A stretch of 64,000 nt of DNA from Microbacterium sp. (GTDB lineage Bacteria > Actinomycetota > Actinomycetes > Actinomycetales > Microbacteriaceae), in the NCBI GenBank assembly GCA_019510305.1, contig JAEKKN010000027.1:1-64000 (forward strand), in the 5' to 3' direction. Below, piece by piece: positions 1 through 9,719 of the stretch (position 1 is its first letter; each line of letters opens with the position of its first letter). Under the pieces are notes generated by a model. The model ran no database searches. It was not told the origin of the DNA and worked only from the letters and a program-made list of their open reading frames with translations. A program made the position numbers and the translations under genes.

Positions 1-429
1 GGCATCGCGCGCTCCTCCGGCGAGCGCTCCGGGGTGCCGGTGGTCGCGGAAAGCGACGCGAGTGAGCTGCTCGGCCGGACCGACGTGCTCGTATCGCTGC
101 TGCCCGCCACCGCAGAGACCGCGGAGCTGTTCGACGCCTCGGTCTTCGAGTCGCTCAAGCCTGGCGCCGTGTTCGTGAACGTGGGCCGGGGCGCCACGGT
201 CGACGAGAGCGCCCTGATCGACGCGCTCGCATCGGGTCGGCTGCGCTCCGCGGCGATCGACGTGACGCGGACCGAGCCGCTGCCCGCCGACTCCGCGCTG
301 TGGGACACCCCGAACCTGGTGATCACACCGCACGTCGCAGGCAACCGCCCGGTCGGGTCGAGCGCGCTGATCGATGAGAACGTGCGGCGGCTGCTCGCGG
401 ACGAGGAGCTTCTGAACCGCGTGCGGTGA
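1..429 (+). CDS. D-isomer 2-hydroxyacid dehydrogenase, C-terminal part (cut by window edge)
   Basis: The reading frame is open from base 1 to a TGA at 427-429, so the gene starts before the window and only about 142 residues are seen. They carry the second half of the NAD-binding domain of D-2-hydroxyacid dehydrogenases: a VNVGRGATVDE segment (usual NxxRGxxVDE), then DVTRTEPLP with the catalytic Glu and ITPHVAGN with the catalytic His. Family members reduce 2-keto acids or oxidise 2-hydroxy acids with NAD(P)H in the cytoplasm. The substrate cannot be named. It converges on the minus-strand SDR gene 13 bases away, so it is not part of that operon. Confidence 0.88.
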   Translation, partial: GIARSSGERSGVPVVAESDASELLGRTDVLVSLLPATAETAELFDASVFESLKPGAVFVNVGRGATVDESALIDALASGRLRSAAIDVTRTEPLPADSALWDTPNLVITPHVAGNRPVGSSALIDENVRRLLADEELLNRVR

Positions 430-441
430 TCCGGGTCGGCG

Positions 442-1248
442 TCAGATCGTCTGGCCGGCGTCGGCGAGAAGCGTGCTCCCCGTCATGACCATCGACATGT
501 CGCTGGCGCAGAACAGCACGACGCGCGCTATGTCATCGGGCGCGGCGAGCCGTCCGATGAGCCCGGGGCGCATCACGGCCATCACGTCGACGCCCTCGGG
601 GAGATCCGCCGCCGCGGCGGCGAGGTTCCCCTCGGTGGGCACGAACGTCGGAGCGACTCCCAGAACCCGGATGCCGCGCGGCGCGAGCTCGAGCGCCAGC
701 TGCGCCGTCAGCCCTCGCACCGCATGCTTCGAGGCGACATAGGCGGCGAGCCCGGGTGCCGTTCCGCGGAATCCCGCGGTCGACGCGATGTTCACGATCA
801 CGCCGCCGTCCGGCATCCGCCTGGCTGCCTCTCGCGCACCGACGAAGACGCCGCGGGCGTTCACGTCGATCACCCTGTCCCACTGCTCGAGCGGCATGTC
901 CAGCGCGGGCACGCTGGGGAAGACGCCTGCGTTGTTCACCCAGATGTCGATCTCACCGAGCTCCTGCCGAGCGCGCTCGGCAGCGGCGGCGACCGACTCC
1001 TCATCGGCGACGTCCATCTCCACGCCGACCGCGTGCGCATCGTGCTGCTCGCTGACGGCCGCCGCCGCCGTAGCGGCACGGTCGAGGTCGAGGTCGGCGA
1101 TCGTCACCCGCGCTCCGGCCTCCACGAGGCGCTGGGCGATCGCTCTGCCGAGCCCCTGCGCGCCCCCGGTGACCAGCGCATGCCGTCCATCGAGCGAGAG
1201 GAGATCGGCGACAGTCGTCGCCGAGACATCCGGAAACGGGTGACTCAC
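442..1248 (-). CDS. SDR family oxidoreductase
   Basis: A 268-residue classical short-chain dehydrogenase. The cofactor motif TGGAQGLG lies at about residues 27-34, NNAG at 105-108, and the catalytic Ser156, Tyr170 (YVASK) and Lys174 are all present. I chose the GTG at 1248 because it overlaps the GH1 stop codon in a GTGA arrangement and the protein then starts just before the Rossmann fold; the frame is open further upstream but that stretch is a shadow of GH1. As last gene of the MFS-GH78-GH1-SDR operon it probably oxidises or reduces a sugar or aglycone released by the two glycosidases. That role is inferred from position only. Confidence 0.85.
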   Translation of the reverse strand: MSHPFPDVSATTVADLLSLDGRHALVTGGAQGLGRAIAQRLVEAGARVTIADLDLDRAATAAAAVSEQHDAHAVGVEMDVADEESVAAAAERARQELGEIDIWVNNAGVFPSVPALDMPLEQWDRVIDVNARGVFVGAREAARRMPDGGVIVNIASTAGFRGTAPGLAAYVASKHAVRGLTAQLALELAPRGIRVLGVAPTFVPTEGNLAAAAADLPEGVDVMAVMRPGLIGRLAAPDDIARVVLFCASDMSMVMTGSTLLADAGQTI

Positions 1249-2474
1249 GCGGACACCGCCGTCGGCAGCGCACCACGGCTCGCGACCTGACCGAGCCACG
1301 CGAGGCTCGGCTTGGGCGAGCGCGCGAACGTCTCGCGGTCGACCGCGATGAGGCCGAAGGTGGGCTCCCAGTGGCCCCACTCGAAGTTGTCGAGCAGCGA
1401 CCAGTGCAGGTACCCGCGCACATCGATGCCGTCGGCCATGGCCGCGTGCAGTCCGCGCAGCGCTTCTTCGGTGTACCGGATCCGCTGGGTGTCATCCGCC
1501 GTGGCGATGCCGTTCTCGGTCACGAGGATCGGCACTCCTCCGGTGATGCCCCAGGCGTGACGCACCGCCATCTGCAGCGCGTCCGGTCGGAAGGCCGTGC
1601 CCACGAGGGTGTTGTCCGGATGCGGCGGGTGCGGCACGAGACCGCGCGCGTCCACCTGCTGCGTCGAGTACGCCTGCACACCGACGAAGTCGTCGCCGCG
1701 AGCACCCTCCCAGTACACGTCCTCCTTGCCGTAGCGGATCTCGAGGAGCTTCTCCTCCCCGCCCGGCGCCGCCGTCAGCGCACCGGCCGCGATCGTCCAG
1801 CCGACCTTCGCGCCGGTCCTCTCGCGCACGATGTCGCGCGCGCGGTGATGGATCGACGTGAACAGGCGTCCGATCTCGGGGTCGGCGTAGGTGAGGAACT
1901 CGCCGTGCGACTGCTGCTCTCCGTCGCCCTCGACCGTCGGGCTCTGCCACTGCCCCGACGGCGACTGCTGCATCCGGCGCATCGCCGTCATGATCGCAGC
2001 CTGCATGTTGGGCTCGTTCATCGTGACGACCCACTCGACGCCCTCGAGGATCCGGGTCGCCTCGGTCGCGTAGCGGACGAACAGGTCGCCCGCGTCGGGG
2101 GCCAGCCAGCCTCCACGCTCGGCGAACCACTGCGGCGTCGTGAAGTGCTGCAGCGTGACCACGGGGACGACGCCGCGACTGAGGCAGAAGTCGATCATCC
2201 GGCGGTAGTGAGCGAGCTCGGCTCTCGAGAACCGGCCCTCGACGGGTTCGATGCGCGACCACTCCAGGCTGAACCGGTACGAGGTGAGGCCGGCGTCGGC
2301 GAGCAGCGAGATGTCCTCCTGGTACCGGTGGTAGCTGTCGACGGCGTCGCCCGACGGCTCCATTCCCGGCATCGTGAGCTCGCGCGCCCACCAGTCGCTG
2401 TTGACGTTGTTGCCTTCGATCTGATGGCCCGCGGTCGCAGCTCCCCACAGGAAGTCGGTCGGGAAGGTCGTCAT
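1245..2474 (-). CDS. GH1 family beta-glucosidase
   Basis: A cytoplasmic retaining beta-glycosidase of about 409 residues, normal for GH1 in Actinobacteria, with no signal peptide. It has the N-terminal FLWGAATAGHQIEG signature, the acid/base Glu154 in TMNEPN and the nucleophile Glu320 in LVTENG. Two in-frame ATGs compete: 2480 touches the AGAGGA ribosome site, while 2474 has a normal six-base spacing, so 2474 is preferred. It follows the GH78 alpha-rhamnosidase by 38 bases, suggesting sequential removal of rhamnose and then beta-glucose from rutinoside- or neohesperidoside-like glycosides. The exact substrate is unknown. Confidence 0.92.
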   Translation of the reverse strand: MTTFPTDFLWGAATAGHQIEGNNVNSDWWARELTMPGMEPSGDAVDSYHRYQEDISLLADAGLTSYRFSLEWSRIEPVEGRFSRAELAHYRRMIDFCLSRGVVPVVTLQHFTTPQWFAERGGWLAPDAGDLFVRYATEATRILEGVEWVVTMNEPNMQAAIMTAMRRMQQSPSGQWQSPTVEGDGEQQSHGEFLTYADPEIGRLFTSIHHRARDIVRERTGAKVGWTIAAGALTAAPGGEEKLLEIRYGKEDVYWEGARGDDFVGVQAYSTQQVDARGLVPHPPHPDNTLVGTAFRPDALQMAVRHAWGITGGVPILVTENGIATADDTQRIRYTEEALRGLHAAMADGIDVRGYLHWSLLDNFEWGHWEPTFGLIAVDRETFARSPKPSLAWLGQVASRGALPTAVSA

Positions 2475-2512
2475 GTTCATTCCTCTTCGTTCAGTGCTCT
2501 CGTTGCGTTCGA

Positions 2513-5143
2513 TCAGACGGATGCCGCGAACCGGGCGACCGGCGCCGACACGGTGTGCCGACCACGGGAGACCCGATGCGCGGTGCCGTCGGGAAGACGG
2601 ATCAGGGCCGTCGTGAGCGGCGGGATCTCGACGTCGACGACCAGTTCCTCGCCGTCGATGCGCCACTCGACACCGATCGGCCCCTGCGGCCCGTGGTGCG
2701 AGCCCCGGGCCCACGTGAGGTCGCCGCCCGGCACCGGCTCGATCTCGACGCTGCGCCAGCCGATCGAGTCGGGCGCCTGCCTGAGGCCGAGGGTGTGGGT
2801 GTGCAGGAACCGCACGACCGCGCCCTTGCTGTAGTGGTTGAGCGAATCATGGCCCTCGCCGTTGTCGTCGATGCCCTCCCAGTCCTCCCAGATCGTGGTG
2901 GCTCCGCGGTCGACCATGTACAGCCAGGACGGGGCGGTGCGCTGCAGCAGCAGCCGGTAGGCGGTGTCGGCGCGACCGTGGTCGGCGAGCACGGGCAGCA
3001 GATCGCCGGTCGACAGGAATCCGGTGGACAGGTGATGATCGGCGGTCTCGATCAGCTGCACGAGTCGGTCGACGGCCGCGGCACGCATCCCCTCGGGGAC
3101 GAGGCCGAACGACAGCGCCCGCACGTACGCGGCCTGAGAGTCGGTCGCGGTCGTGCCGTCGTCGCGGAGATAGGCGCGCTGCCATGCGTCGCGGATGCGC
3201 CCGGCGAGGTCGGAGTAGCGCGCCTCGTCGTCACGACCGAGCACGGATGCGATCTGCGCGAGCGTCGACACCGAGCGGAACAGGTAGGCCGTCCCGACCT
3301 CTCCCTTGTCGGCCATGAACCAGACCATGGGGTTGTGCGCGATCGGGTCCAGACGGTTGCCGTCAGCATCCTTCGGCTTCGGCTCGGTCCACTCGCCCCA
3401 ATGGAACGTGCCGTCCCACAGGTACTGCTCGAACGACTCGGGGGCGCTCTGCATCCGGGCATGGTGCCGGGTGGTCGCGGCCTTCTCCAGCGCCCACTCC
3501 ACCCAGCGGACCATCGCATCCCAGTTCTCCGCGAGCACCTGCTCGTCACCGTACGCCCGGTACATCTCCCAGGGCACGGCCACGATCGCGTCGCCCCATC
3601 CGGCGGATCCGGTCATCATCGCGAACTGGTCGTCGAGATGATGCTTGATCTGGCGGCCGTCGGGCGAGAAGTTCGCGATGCGCCCGTCGTCGAGCTGGTC
3701 GTCGCGCACCGAGCGGAGCCACTTGCGGGTGAACCCGTGCACGTCGTACAGCCGTGTCGCGGTGGGAGCGAACACCTGGTAGTCGCCCGTCCAGCCGATG
3801 CGCTCGCGGGTCGGGCAGTCGGTCGGGATGTCCACCGCGTTGCCGCGGAAGCTCCAGTCGGCCATCCGGTGCAGCGTGTTCAGATCCTCATCGCTGCACG
3901 CGAACAGGCCCGTGCGGCGCAGGTCGCTCTGCACGACCTGCATGCGCGCAGTGGCGGGGTCGAACGGCTGGCCGTCACGCGTGATGCGCACGTACTGGAA
4001 GCCGTGCACGGTGTGACGGGGCTCGAACACGTCTGCACCGCCCGCCGAGATCACCTCGTCGCGCTGCACGAACACCTGCACGGGCTCGCCTGGTCTGTGC
4101 GAGTCGAGGTGCGCGGTCGACAGATCGCCGTCGGCATCCACGTGCTCGCCGTACTCGAGCACTGTGCGCGTTCCGGCTGGGCCCAGCTCGTCGAGCCGGA
4201 CCCGACCCGAGGCGTTCTGCTCGAAGTCCAGAACCCACACCCCGTCGCGCACCTCTCGAGCCTCGGCCGCCGCGCGGGTCTCCACGACGCGCACCGGCGG
4301 AGCCGGCGACCACGTGACCGGCGGAGCATCGACCGTGTCGACGCTCACGGGGCGCGGTGCGCCGACGGCCGTGGTCAGATCGGTGCTCTGCCCGTCCATG
4401 AGATCGGCGCGGATGACGGTGGAACGACTCGAGGTCCACGAACCGTCGGTGGCGACAGTCAGGTGCCGGCCGTCGGCGAGGTCGACGTGAAGCTCGGCGC
4501 GCGCGGCCACCGTGGTGCCCCATGCGGCCGGGATGCGGAACGCGCCCACCTGGCCGCGGAACCAGCCGTCCGACAGTTCTATCTCGACGCGATTCGCTCC
4601 GTCGCGCAGGAGGTGCGTCACGTCGGCGGCCTGGGCGTGCAGGGTCTTGTCGTACGACGTCGCTCCCGGCGCCAGCTCGACATCACCTGCGCGCTCGCCG
4701 TTGACTGCGGCCGTGTAGACCCCGAGCGCAGTGCTGTAGAGCCGGGCGCGGACGACGTCGCCCATCAGCTCGAACGCGGTGGCGAGGAGGTGCGCGGGCC
4801 GGCGGCCGTAGCCGGCATCCGTGGTCTCCTCGGGGCTGATCCACCGGGCGGTCCAGTCCTCGTCGAACAGCCCGGCCTCAAAACCTGACCAGTCGGACCA
4901 CAAGCCCGCTTCGCCGACACGCCAGACGACCTCGGCGCGGCTGGTCAGCGGCGCCCACGGCCAGGCGACGAACCGATGGCCTTCGACGATCTGCGGCTGC
5001 TGCCGCCGACCGTCGACCACGGCCTCGATCTCGAACCGGTCTGTGTCGCCTGTGGGTTCCCAGGAGAGTCGCGGTGTGCGACCGGAGATCGCGAGCGCTC
5101 CCCCGCCGCTGTCGATCGAGAGGCGCTCTGGAGCGCGGGTCAT
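2513..5143 (-). CDS. GH78 alpha-L-rhamnosidase
   Basis: A protein of 876 residues that hydrolyses terminal alpha-L-rhamnose from glycosides. It shows the family order: N-terminal beta-sandwich domains, including the SDGWFRGQVGAF segment near residue 170, then the (alpha/alpha)6 catalytic barrel with the hallmark DCPTRERIGWTGD stretch, then a C-terminal beta domain. There is no signal peptide, so it acts on imported glycosides. The start ATG at 5143 overlaps the MFS stop in an ATGA; the frame stays open upstream but that part is a shadow of the transporter gene. Expression should follow the TetR-type operators at 6506-6552. Confidence 0.93.
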   Translation of the reverse strand: MTRAPERLSIDSGGGALAISGRTPRLSWEPTGDTDRFEIEAVVDGRRQQPQIVEGHRFVAWPWAPLTSRAEVVWRVGEAGLWSDWSGFEAGLFDEDWTARWISPEETTDAGYGRRPAHLLATAFELMGDVVRARLYSTALGVYTAAVNGERAGDVELAPGATSYDKTLHAQAADVTHLLRDGANRVEIELSDGWFRGQVGAFRIPAAWGTTVAARAELHVDLADGRHLTVATDGSWTSSRSTVIRADLMDGQSTDLTTAVGAPRPVSVDTVDAPPVTWSPAPPVRVVETRAAAEAREVRDGVWVLDFEQNASGRVRLDELGPAGTRTVLEYGEHVDADGDLSTAHLDSHRPGEPVQVFVQRDEVISAGGADVFEPRHTVHGFQYVRITRDGQPFDPATARMQVVQSDLRRTGLFACSDEDLNTLHRMADWSFRGNAVDIPTDCPTRERIGWTGDYQVFAPTATRLYDVHGFTRKWLRSVRDDQLDDGRIANFSPDGRQIKHHLDDQFAMMTGSAGWGDAIVAVPWEMYRAYGDEQVLAENWDAMVRWVEWALEKAATTRHHARMQSAPESFEQYLWDGTFHWGEWTEPKPKDADGNRLDPIAHNPMVWFMADKGEVGTAYLFRSVSTLAQIASVLGRDDEARYSDLAGRIRDAWQRAYLRDDGTTATDSQAAYVRALSFGLVPEGMRAAAVDRLVQLIETADHHLSTGFLSTGDLLPVLADHGRADTAYRLLLQRTAPSWLYMVDRGATTIWEDWEGIDDNGEGHDSLNHYSKGAVVRFLHTHTLGLRQAPDSIGWRSVEIEPVPGGDLTWARGSHHGPQGPIGVEWRIDGEELVVDVEIPPLTTALIRLPDGTAHRVSRGRHTVSAPVARFAASV

Positions 5144-6435
5144 CGGACGGCCTTCACCTTCAGGAACACGATGAGTCCGCCGACGAGGGCGAACACGGCG
5201 CCGGTGAGATACAGCAGGGTGTAGTTCTTGACGTCGGCGACAGCGCCGATCGTGATCACCACGGAGGCGATCAGCGGGGCGACGGCGCTGGGGATCTTCT
5301 GCGCGAAGGCGACGATCGCCATGTAGCGTCCGGTCTCGGCGCGCTCGGGGATGATCGCGAAGATGATCGCCTGGTCCACGGTCGCGAACACCGCGATCGC
5401 GAGCTGCATGAGCACGGCGCCGATGATGAGCTGCGCCAGCGACCAGTTCGTCGCCTCGGTGAGCGCGCCCGCCACGAACAGCAGGGCGGAGATCATCACG
5501 AACAGCCGACGGCGCTGCAGCTTGTCGGAGAGGAAGCCGCCGAGCAGCGCCCCTCCCGCTGCGGCGACGACGCCGAGCATTCCGATCGTCGCCACGACAC
5601 CCGCGACGTCGCGGACCTCGAGATCGAGGCGCTGCGCGTAGAAGAACGTGCCGAAGGTGGTGTTGAAGTACAGGCCGATGAAGAAGACGAACCGGCCGAG
5701 CCAGTTCCACGCGAAGTCCGGGTACTTGCGGATGTTGAATCCGTAACCGGCGACCAGTTCGCGAACCGTGACCCTGGTGCCGACCGGGAGTTCGCGAGAG
5801 CTGCCCTCGGGCTTGATCAGCGGAAGGAGCGCGAGGAGGACGGCGCCGATCACGCCCGGCACCACGAAGACGAGGAGCGTGCTCGACGACACGGCGTACG
5901 CGACGCCGATGCCGAGAACCGGCGCGATCTGCGTCATCAGCCCCGTCAGCGCGGAGACCTTGCCGCGCTGCCGCTCGGGCAGCTTGTCGGCCTGGATGTT
6001 CTGGATCGCGGCGCCGGCGATCGACCAGCCCGACATGCCGAGCACCCAGCCGGCGCCGACGATCAGCAGGTTCGGGGCGAGCCCCATGACCACGAGACCC
6101 GCGAGGCCGATCACGACGCCGAGGAAGATGAAGGGCGAGCGCCGCCCGAACCGCGATCGGGTGCGGTCGCTCCAGATCCCGATCATCGGGCTGAGCACGA
6201 GGTAGATGACCTGTGCGGTTCCGGTGATGTAGCCGAGCACCTCTTCGTGTCCGGGTGCCAGTTCGGCGATCCGGACCGCGATCCCGTACGACAGCGGCAC
6301 CATCATCGCCATCGAGGCGCCGAAGCTCGCGAGCATCAGCCAGAAGATGTACGACCTGCTCACCGGACTCTGCGGCTCGTCAGCGGTTGACACGGGCGCG
6401 GCGGTGTCCTGCGAGTCGGGATCTTTGATCGTCAC
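5140..6435 (-). CDS. MFS transporter, probable glycoside importer
   Basis: A protein of 431 residues with about 12 hydrophobic segments and the conserved loop SDRTRSRFGRR between helices 2 and 3, as in sugar- and glycoside-type major facilitator proteins. The start is GTG 6435 with AAGGAG five bases upstream. It is first in the operon with GH78, GH1 and SDR, so it likely imports the rhamnosylated glycoside that the cytoplasmic GH78 and GH1 cleave. The substrate is inferred from neighbours. It is divergent from the TetR gene at 6595, with twin palindromic operators in the 159-base gap. Confidence 0.85.
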   Translation of the reverse strand: MTIKDPDSQDTAAPVSTADEPQSPVSRSYIFWLMLASFGASMAMMVPLSYGIAVRIAELAPGHEEVLGYITGTAQVIYLVLSPMIGIWSDRTRSRFGRRSPFIFLGVVIGLAGLVVMGLAPNLLIVGAGWVLGMSGWSIAGAAIQNIQADKLPERQRGKVSALTGLMTQIAPVLGIGVAYAVSSSTLLVFVVPGVIGAVLLALLPLIKPEGSSRELPVGTRVTVRELVAGYGFNIRKYPDFAWNWLGRFVFFIGLYFNTTFGTFFYAQRLDLEVRDVAGVVATIGMLGVVAAAGGALLGGFLSDKLQRRRLFVMISALLFVAGALTEATNWSLAQLIIGAVLMQLAIAVFATVDQAIIFAIIPERAETGRYMAIVAFAQKIPSAVAPLIASVVITIGAVADVKNYTLLYLTGAVFALVGGLIVFLKVKAVR

Positions 6436-6505
6436 CGTGGCTCCTTCGTTGGATGGTGACCCGCAGCGACGCGGGCTCGGCGGGTTCGGGTTCCGCCATT
6501 CAAAC

Positions 6506-6552
6506 AGTAACCACGTTGGTTACTTTTCCAGAACTGTAACCGACTTGGTTAC
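6506..6552. promoter_or_regulatory. Twin palindromic operators for divergent TetR
   Basis: Two near-identical palindromes lie in the divergent MFS/TetR gap. The first, at 6506-6524, is AGTAACCA-CGT-TGGTTACT with perfect 8-base arms. The second, at 6536-6552, is GTAACC-GACTT-GGTTAC with 6-base arms. Their centres are about 29 bases apart. Position and symmetry fit binding of the adjacent TetR dimer to repress both itself and the glycosidase operon. The assignment is inferred. Confidence 0.75.
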
Positions 6553-6594
6553 TATTGGCAAGACGCCGATCGACTTCGGCAGATTGGCAGGCGC

Positions 6595-7203
6595 ATGACG
6601 AACACCGCGACCGCACCGAAGTCCCGCCGGGGACCGTACGCGTCCACGCCCGCCCGCCGCGCGGAGATCGTGCGCGCCGCCCTCGCGAGCATCGCGGAGC
6701 ACGGGTACGAGCGCGCGTCGCTGCGCGACATCGCCGCGCGGGCCGGCGTGACGCACGCGGCGCTGCTGCGCCATTTCGCGACCAAGGACGATCTGCTCCT
6801 CGCCGCCCTCGCCCAGCGCGACGCCGACGACGAAGAACTCGCGCAGCGCATCATGCAGTCGAAGGTCTCGGCCGAACGGGTGCTGTCGAGCGTCCTGGCC
6901 GAGGAGTTCGCGCACCCGGAGCACCAGCGCAACTGGCTCGCGGTCACGATCGCCGCGACGAACCCCGAACACCCCGCGCACGACTTCTTCATGGCGCGCA
7001 AGGAGCGCATGCGCCGCGAGTTCAACAAGCGCGTGATCTCGGTCATGGGCGAGACCGACGAGCTCTCGGCCGACGACAAGGTGACCATGGTGCTCGCCAT
7101 GATCGACGGCCTGCGCATCCAGGCGCTGCTCGACCCCGGGCTGGCGGTGCTGCCGCTCATCGAGACGTTCATGCGCATGATCGCCTCTCCCGAAGAGCGC
7201 TGA
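6595..7203 (+). CDS. TetR/AcrR family transcriptional regulator
   Basis: A 202-residue protein with an N-terminal TetR helix-turn-helix at about residues 20-65 (ASLRDIAARAGVTHAALLRHFATKDDLL) and a ligand-binding C-terminal domain. It is divergent from the MFS-GH78-GH1-SDR operon and separated from it by two GTAACC palindromes, so it is the likely local repressor, released by a glycoside or aglycone. The start ATG at 6595 follows the operators by 42 bases. A second MFS gene follows on the same strand after 98 bases and could be co-transcribed. Confidence 0.9.
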   Translation: MTNTATAPKSRRGPYASTPARRAEIVRAALASIAEHGYERASLRDIAARAGVTHAALLRHFATKDDLLLAALAQRDADDEELAQRIMQSKVSAERVLSSVLAEEFAHPEHQRNWLAVTIAATNPEHPAHDFFMARKERMRREFNKRVISVMGETDELSADDKVTMVLAMIDGLRIQALLDPGLAVLPLIETFMRMIASPEER

Positions 7204-7301
7204 TCGGAAGGCGGCATCCGCTCTCCGTTCTCCGTTCTCCGACGGCATCCGCTCTCCACAGGGCCTGAACGCTGCCCCCGCTCAACGCTAAAGTGGCGGG
7301 C

Positions 7302-8558
7302 ATGTCTGCACCGACCCCGACGCACGTGAGCGCCTCGGCGACCCCGACGCCCGCGCAGCGCCGGCTGATGCCATGGCTGCTCCTCATCAACGCGGCGATG
7401 CTGACCGGGTTCTCGGGGTTCATCGTGATCTTCCTGCCGGATCAGATCCAACAGATCGACGCCGCGAACAAAGTCGGGAACCTCGCGATCGTCTCGGCGG
7501 CCGCGTCGGTCGGCGCGATCATCGTGCATCCTCTCGTCGGCGCGCTCTCCGACCGCACCCGCAGCCGGTTCGGGCGCCGCACCCCGTGGCTGATCGTCGG
7601 CAGCGTGACGGCCGCCGTCTTCATGATCGCGATGTCGCTGGCCACCGAGCTGTGGAGCATCCTGCTCGTCTACGTGATCCTCACCGTGGGCCTCAACACG
7701 ATCGGCACCGCCCAATCGGCGGTCGTGCCCGATCGGCTTCCGCGCGAGCAGTTCGGCGCGGCATCCGGCGCCCTCGCCGTCGGCGCCTTCATCGGCATGG
7801 GGCTCGGCGTCGGACTCGCGGGCGTCTTCGCGAACAGCGTCGGCATCGGCTACCCGGTGTTCGGAGCCCTGGTCCTCGGGGTCTGCGTACTCTTCACGAT
7901 CTTCAACCGCGACGAGTCATCGCTCGACCTGGCGCGCGAACCCTTCCGCTGGAAGCGATTCTTCGCGAGCTTCTGGGTGAGTCCTGCATCCTTCCCCGAT
8001 TTCTGGTGGGCGTTCGGGGGCCGTTTCCTGCTGATCCTCGCCTACCAGAGCGTGCAGTCGTACCTGCTGTACATCCTGCGCGACTACGTCGGGCTGTCGG
8101 ATGCCGAGTCCACAGCGCTGAGCATGCCGCTCACCGCTGCCATGCTGGTCGGCGCGCTGCTCACCGCCTATGTGACCGGCAAGATGAGCGACCGTCTGAA
8201 CCGGCGCAAGATCTTCGTGCTGATCGCGTCGGTGATCATGGCCGCGTCGCTCGTGATCCCACTGGTCGCCCCGAGCGTCGTCGGCATGTTCGCCTTCGCC
8301 GGTCTCTTCGGGCTCGGCTACGGCGTCTATCTCAGCGTCGATTCCGCTCTCATGAACGAGGTGTTGCCGACAGCGGATGCCGCGGCGAAGGACCTCGGCA
8401 TCCTCACGATCGCGACCACTCTGCCGCAGGCTCTCACTCCCCTGATCGTGTGGGCGCTGATCGCCCTCACCGGCAGCTACACCTCGGTCTTCCTCGCAGG
8501 AATCGTCTTCGCCTTGGCCGGCGCTCTCACGGTTCTGCCGATCCGCAGCGTGCGCTGA
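7302..8558 (+). CDS. MFS transporter
   Basis: About 418 residues with 12 predicted membrane segments and the SDRTRSRFGRRTPW loop, so it belongs to the same MFS subgroup as the transporter at 5140. ATG 7302 is preferred; an in-frame GTG lies three codons upstream. It follows the TetR gene and may share its regulation. The 98-base gap holds two copies of the 14-mer GGCATCCGCTCTCC at 7213-7226 and 7244-7257. The substrate is unknown; a role in export or import of glycoside breakdown products is possible. Confidence 0.82.
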   Translation: MSAPTPTHVSASATPTPAQRRLMPWLLLINAAMLTGFSGFIVIFLPDQIQQIDAANKVGNLAIVSAAASVGAIIVHPLVGALSDRTRSRFGRRTPWLIVGSVTAAVFMIAMSLATELWSILLVYVILTVGLNTIGTAQSAVVPDRLPREQFGAASGALAVGAFIGMGLGVGLAGVFANSVGIGYPVFGALVLGVCVLFTIFNRDESSLDLAREPFRWKRFFASFWVSPASFPDFWWAFGGRFLLILAYQSVQSYLLYILRDYVGLSDAESTALSMPLTAAMLVGALLTAYVTGKMSDRLNRRKIFVLIASVIMAASLVIPLVAPSVVGMFAFAGLFGLGYGVYLSVDSALMNEVLPTADAAAKDLGILTIATTLPQALTPLIVWALIALTGSYTSVFLAGIVFALAGALTVLPIRSVR

Positions 8559-8568
8559 GGCTCAGGGC

Positions 8569-9609
8569 TCAGGACACCGAGCCGCCGACGGGAGCCGCGA
8601 ACTCGTCGAGCGCCGTGATCACGTCGCCGGACAGCGAGACCTGGCTGGCCGCCACGGCATCGTCGATCTGCGAGGTCCGCGAGGCGCCGATGATCGCCGT
8701 CGTGACCACGGGATCACGCAGCACCCACGCGATCGCGAGCTGCGGGATCGAGAGCCCTGCCTCCTGAGCGATGCGGTCGATGCCGCGGATCCGGTCCAGG
8801 TAGCCGTCGGTGAGTGCCGACCCGTTCAGGAAGAAGCTGTTCGCGGCGCGCGAGTCGGCCGGCACGTCGCCGTCGATGTACTTGCTGGTGAGCAGCCCCT
8901 GAGCGAGCGGAGAGAAGACGGCGCTGCCGACGGCGAGTTCGCGCAGCAGCGGAAACAGTTCGGCCTCGGGCGTGCGGTCGAACAGCGAGTAGCGCGGCTG
9001 GTGCAGCAGCAGCTTCACGCCCTGTTCGGCGAGCAGGTCGTAGGCCCGCTTGGCGAGCGGAGCCGGATAGTTCGAGATGCCGACATAGAGAGCCTTGCCG
9101 CTGCGCACGATGTCGGCGAGCGCGGTCGTCGTCTCTTCGATCGGGGTATCCGGGTCGACCCGATGCGAGTAGAAGACGTCGACGTAGTCGGTCTTCATGC
9201 GCCGAAGACTCTGCTCGAGCGAGCGCACGAGGTATTTGCGCGATCCGCCGTCGCCGAACGGCCCCGGCCACATGTCGTAGCCCGCCTTGGTCGCCACGAA
9301 CAGCTCATCGCGATAGCGGGCGAGGCCGCTGTCGAGAACCGCGCCGAATGTCGACTCCGCGGATCCGTACGGCGGGCCGTAGTTGTTCGCGAGGTCGATG
9401 TGCACGACCCCGCGGTCGAAGGCGTGCAGCACGATCTCGCGCTGGCTGTCGAACGAGCGGTCGCGACCGAAGTTCTGCCAGAGCCCGAGCGAGACCTTCG
9501 GCAGCTGCACGCCGCTGGCTCCCGCGCGCTGGAACGGCACGTCGGTGTAGCGGGTGGCCGCGGCCTCGAAAGGACGCGCGAGCCGGGAGTCGTCAGCGGC
9601 GATGGGCAT
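8569..9609 (-). CDS. Aldo/keto reductase, YghZ-like
   Basis: A 346-residue NADPH-dependent (alpha/beta)8 aldo/keto reductase. The catalytic tetrad can be picked out: Asp and Tyr in DLANNYG, Lys in FVATKAGY, and His in [18 protein letters not shown] resembles the YghZ/L-glyceraldehyde 3-phosphate reductase branch, which reduces methylglyoxal and similar aldehydes. ATG 9609 has a good CGAGGAG site. The gene is convergent with MFS 7302 (10 bases between stops) and divergent from the VOC gene, so it is probably monocistronic. Confidence 0.88.
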   Translation of the reverse strand: MPIAADDSRLARPFEAAATRYTDVPFQRAGASGVQLPKVSLGLWQNFGRDRSFDSQREIVLHAFDRGVVHIDLANNYGPPYGSAESTFGAVLDSGLARYRDELFVATKAGYDMWPGPFGDGGSRKYLVRSLEQSLRRMKTDYVDVFYSHRVDPDTPIEETTTALADIVRSGKALYVGISNYPAPLAKRAYDLLAEQGVKLLLHQPRYSLFDRTPEAELFPLLRELAVGSAVFSPLAQGLLTSKYIDGDVPADSRAANSFFLNGSALTDGYLDRIRGIDRIAQEAGLSIPQLAIAWVLRDPVVTTAIIGASRTSQIDDAVAASQVSLSGDVITALDEFAAPVGGSVS

Positions 9610-9719
9610 GGTGCTCCTCGGGACGAGAACGGGGGTGCTTCAGGATAGCGTTTTCTCCCGCGGCTCCGCCGGGTGTGACACCACTGGACAGCCCGGCCCG
9701 ATCGGCGGATGCTGATTCC

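Noticed and set aside
5144..5710. N-terminal extension of the GH78 frame
   Set aside because: The frame is open but Arg/Asp/Gly-rich and antisense-like, lying within the MFS gene; the ATGA overlap at 5140-5143 marks the real start.
7213..7257. Direct repeat GGCATCCGCTCTCC between TetR and MFS
   Set aside because: Two copies only, overlapping the genome-typical GCATCC spelling; no symmetry and no clear role.
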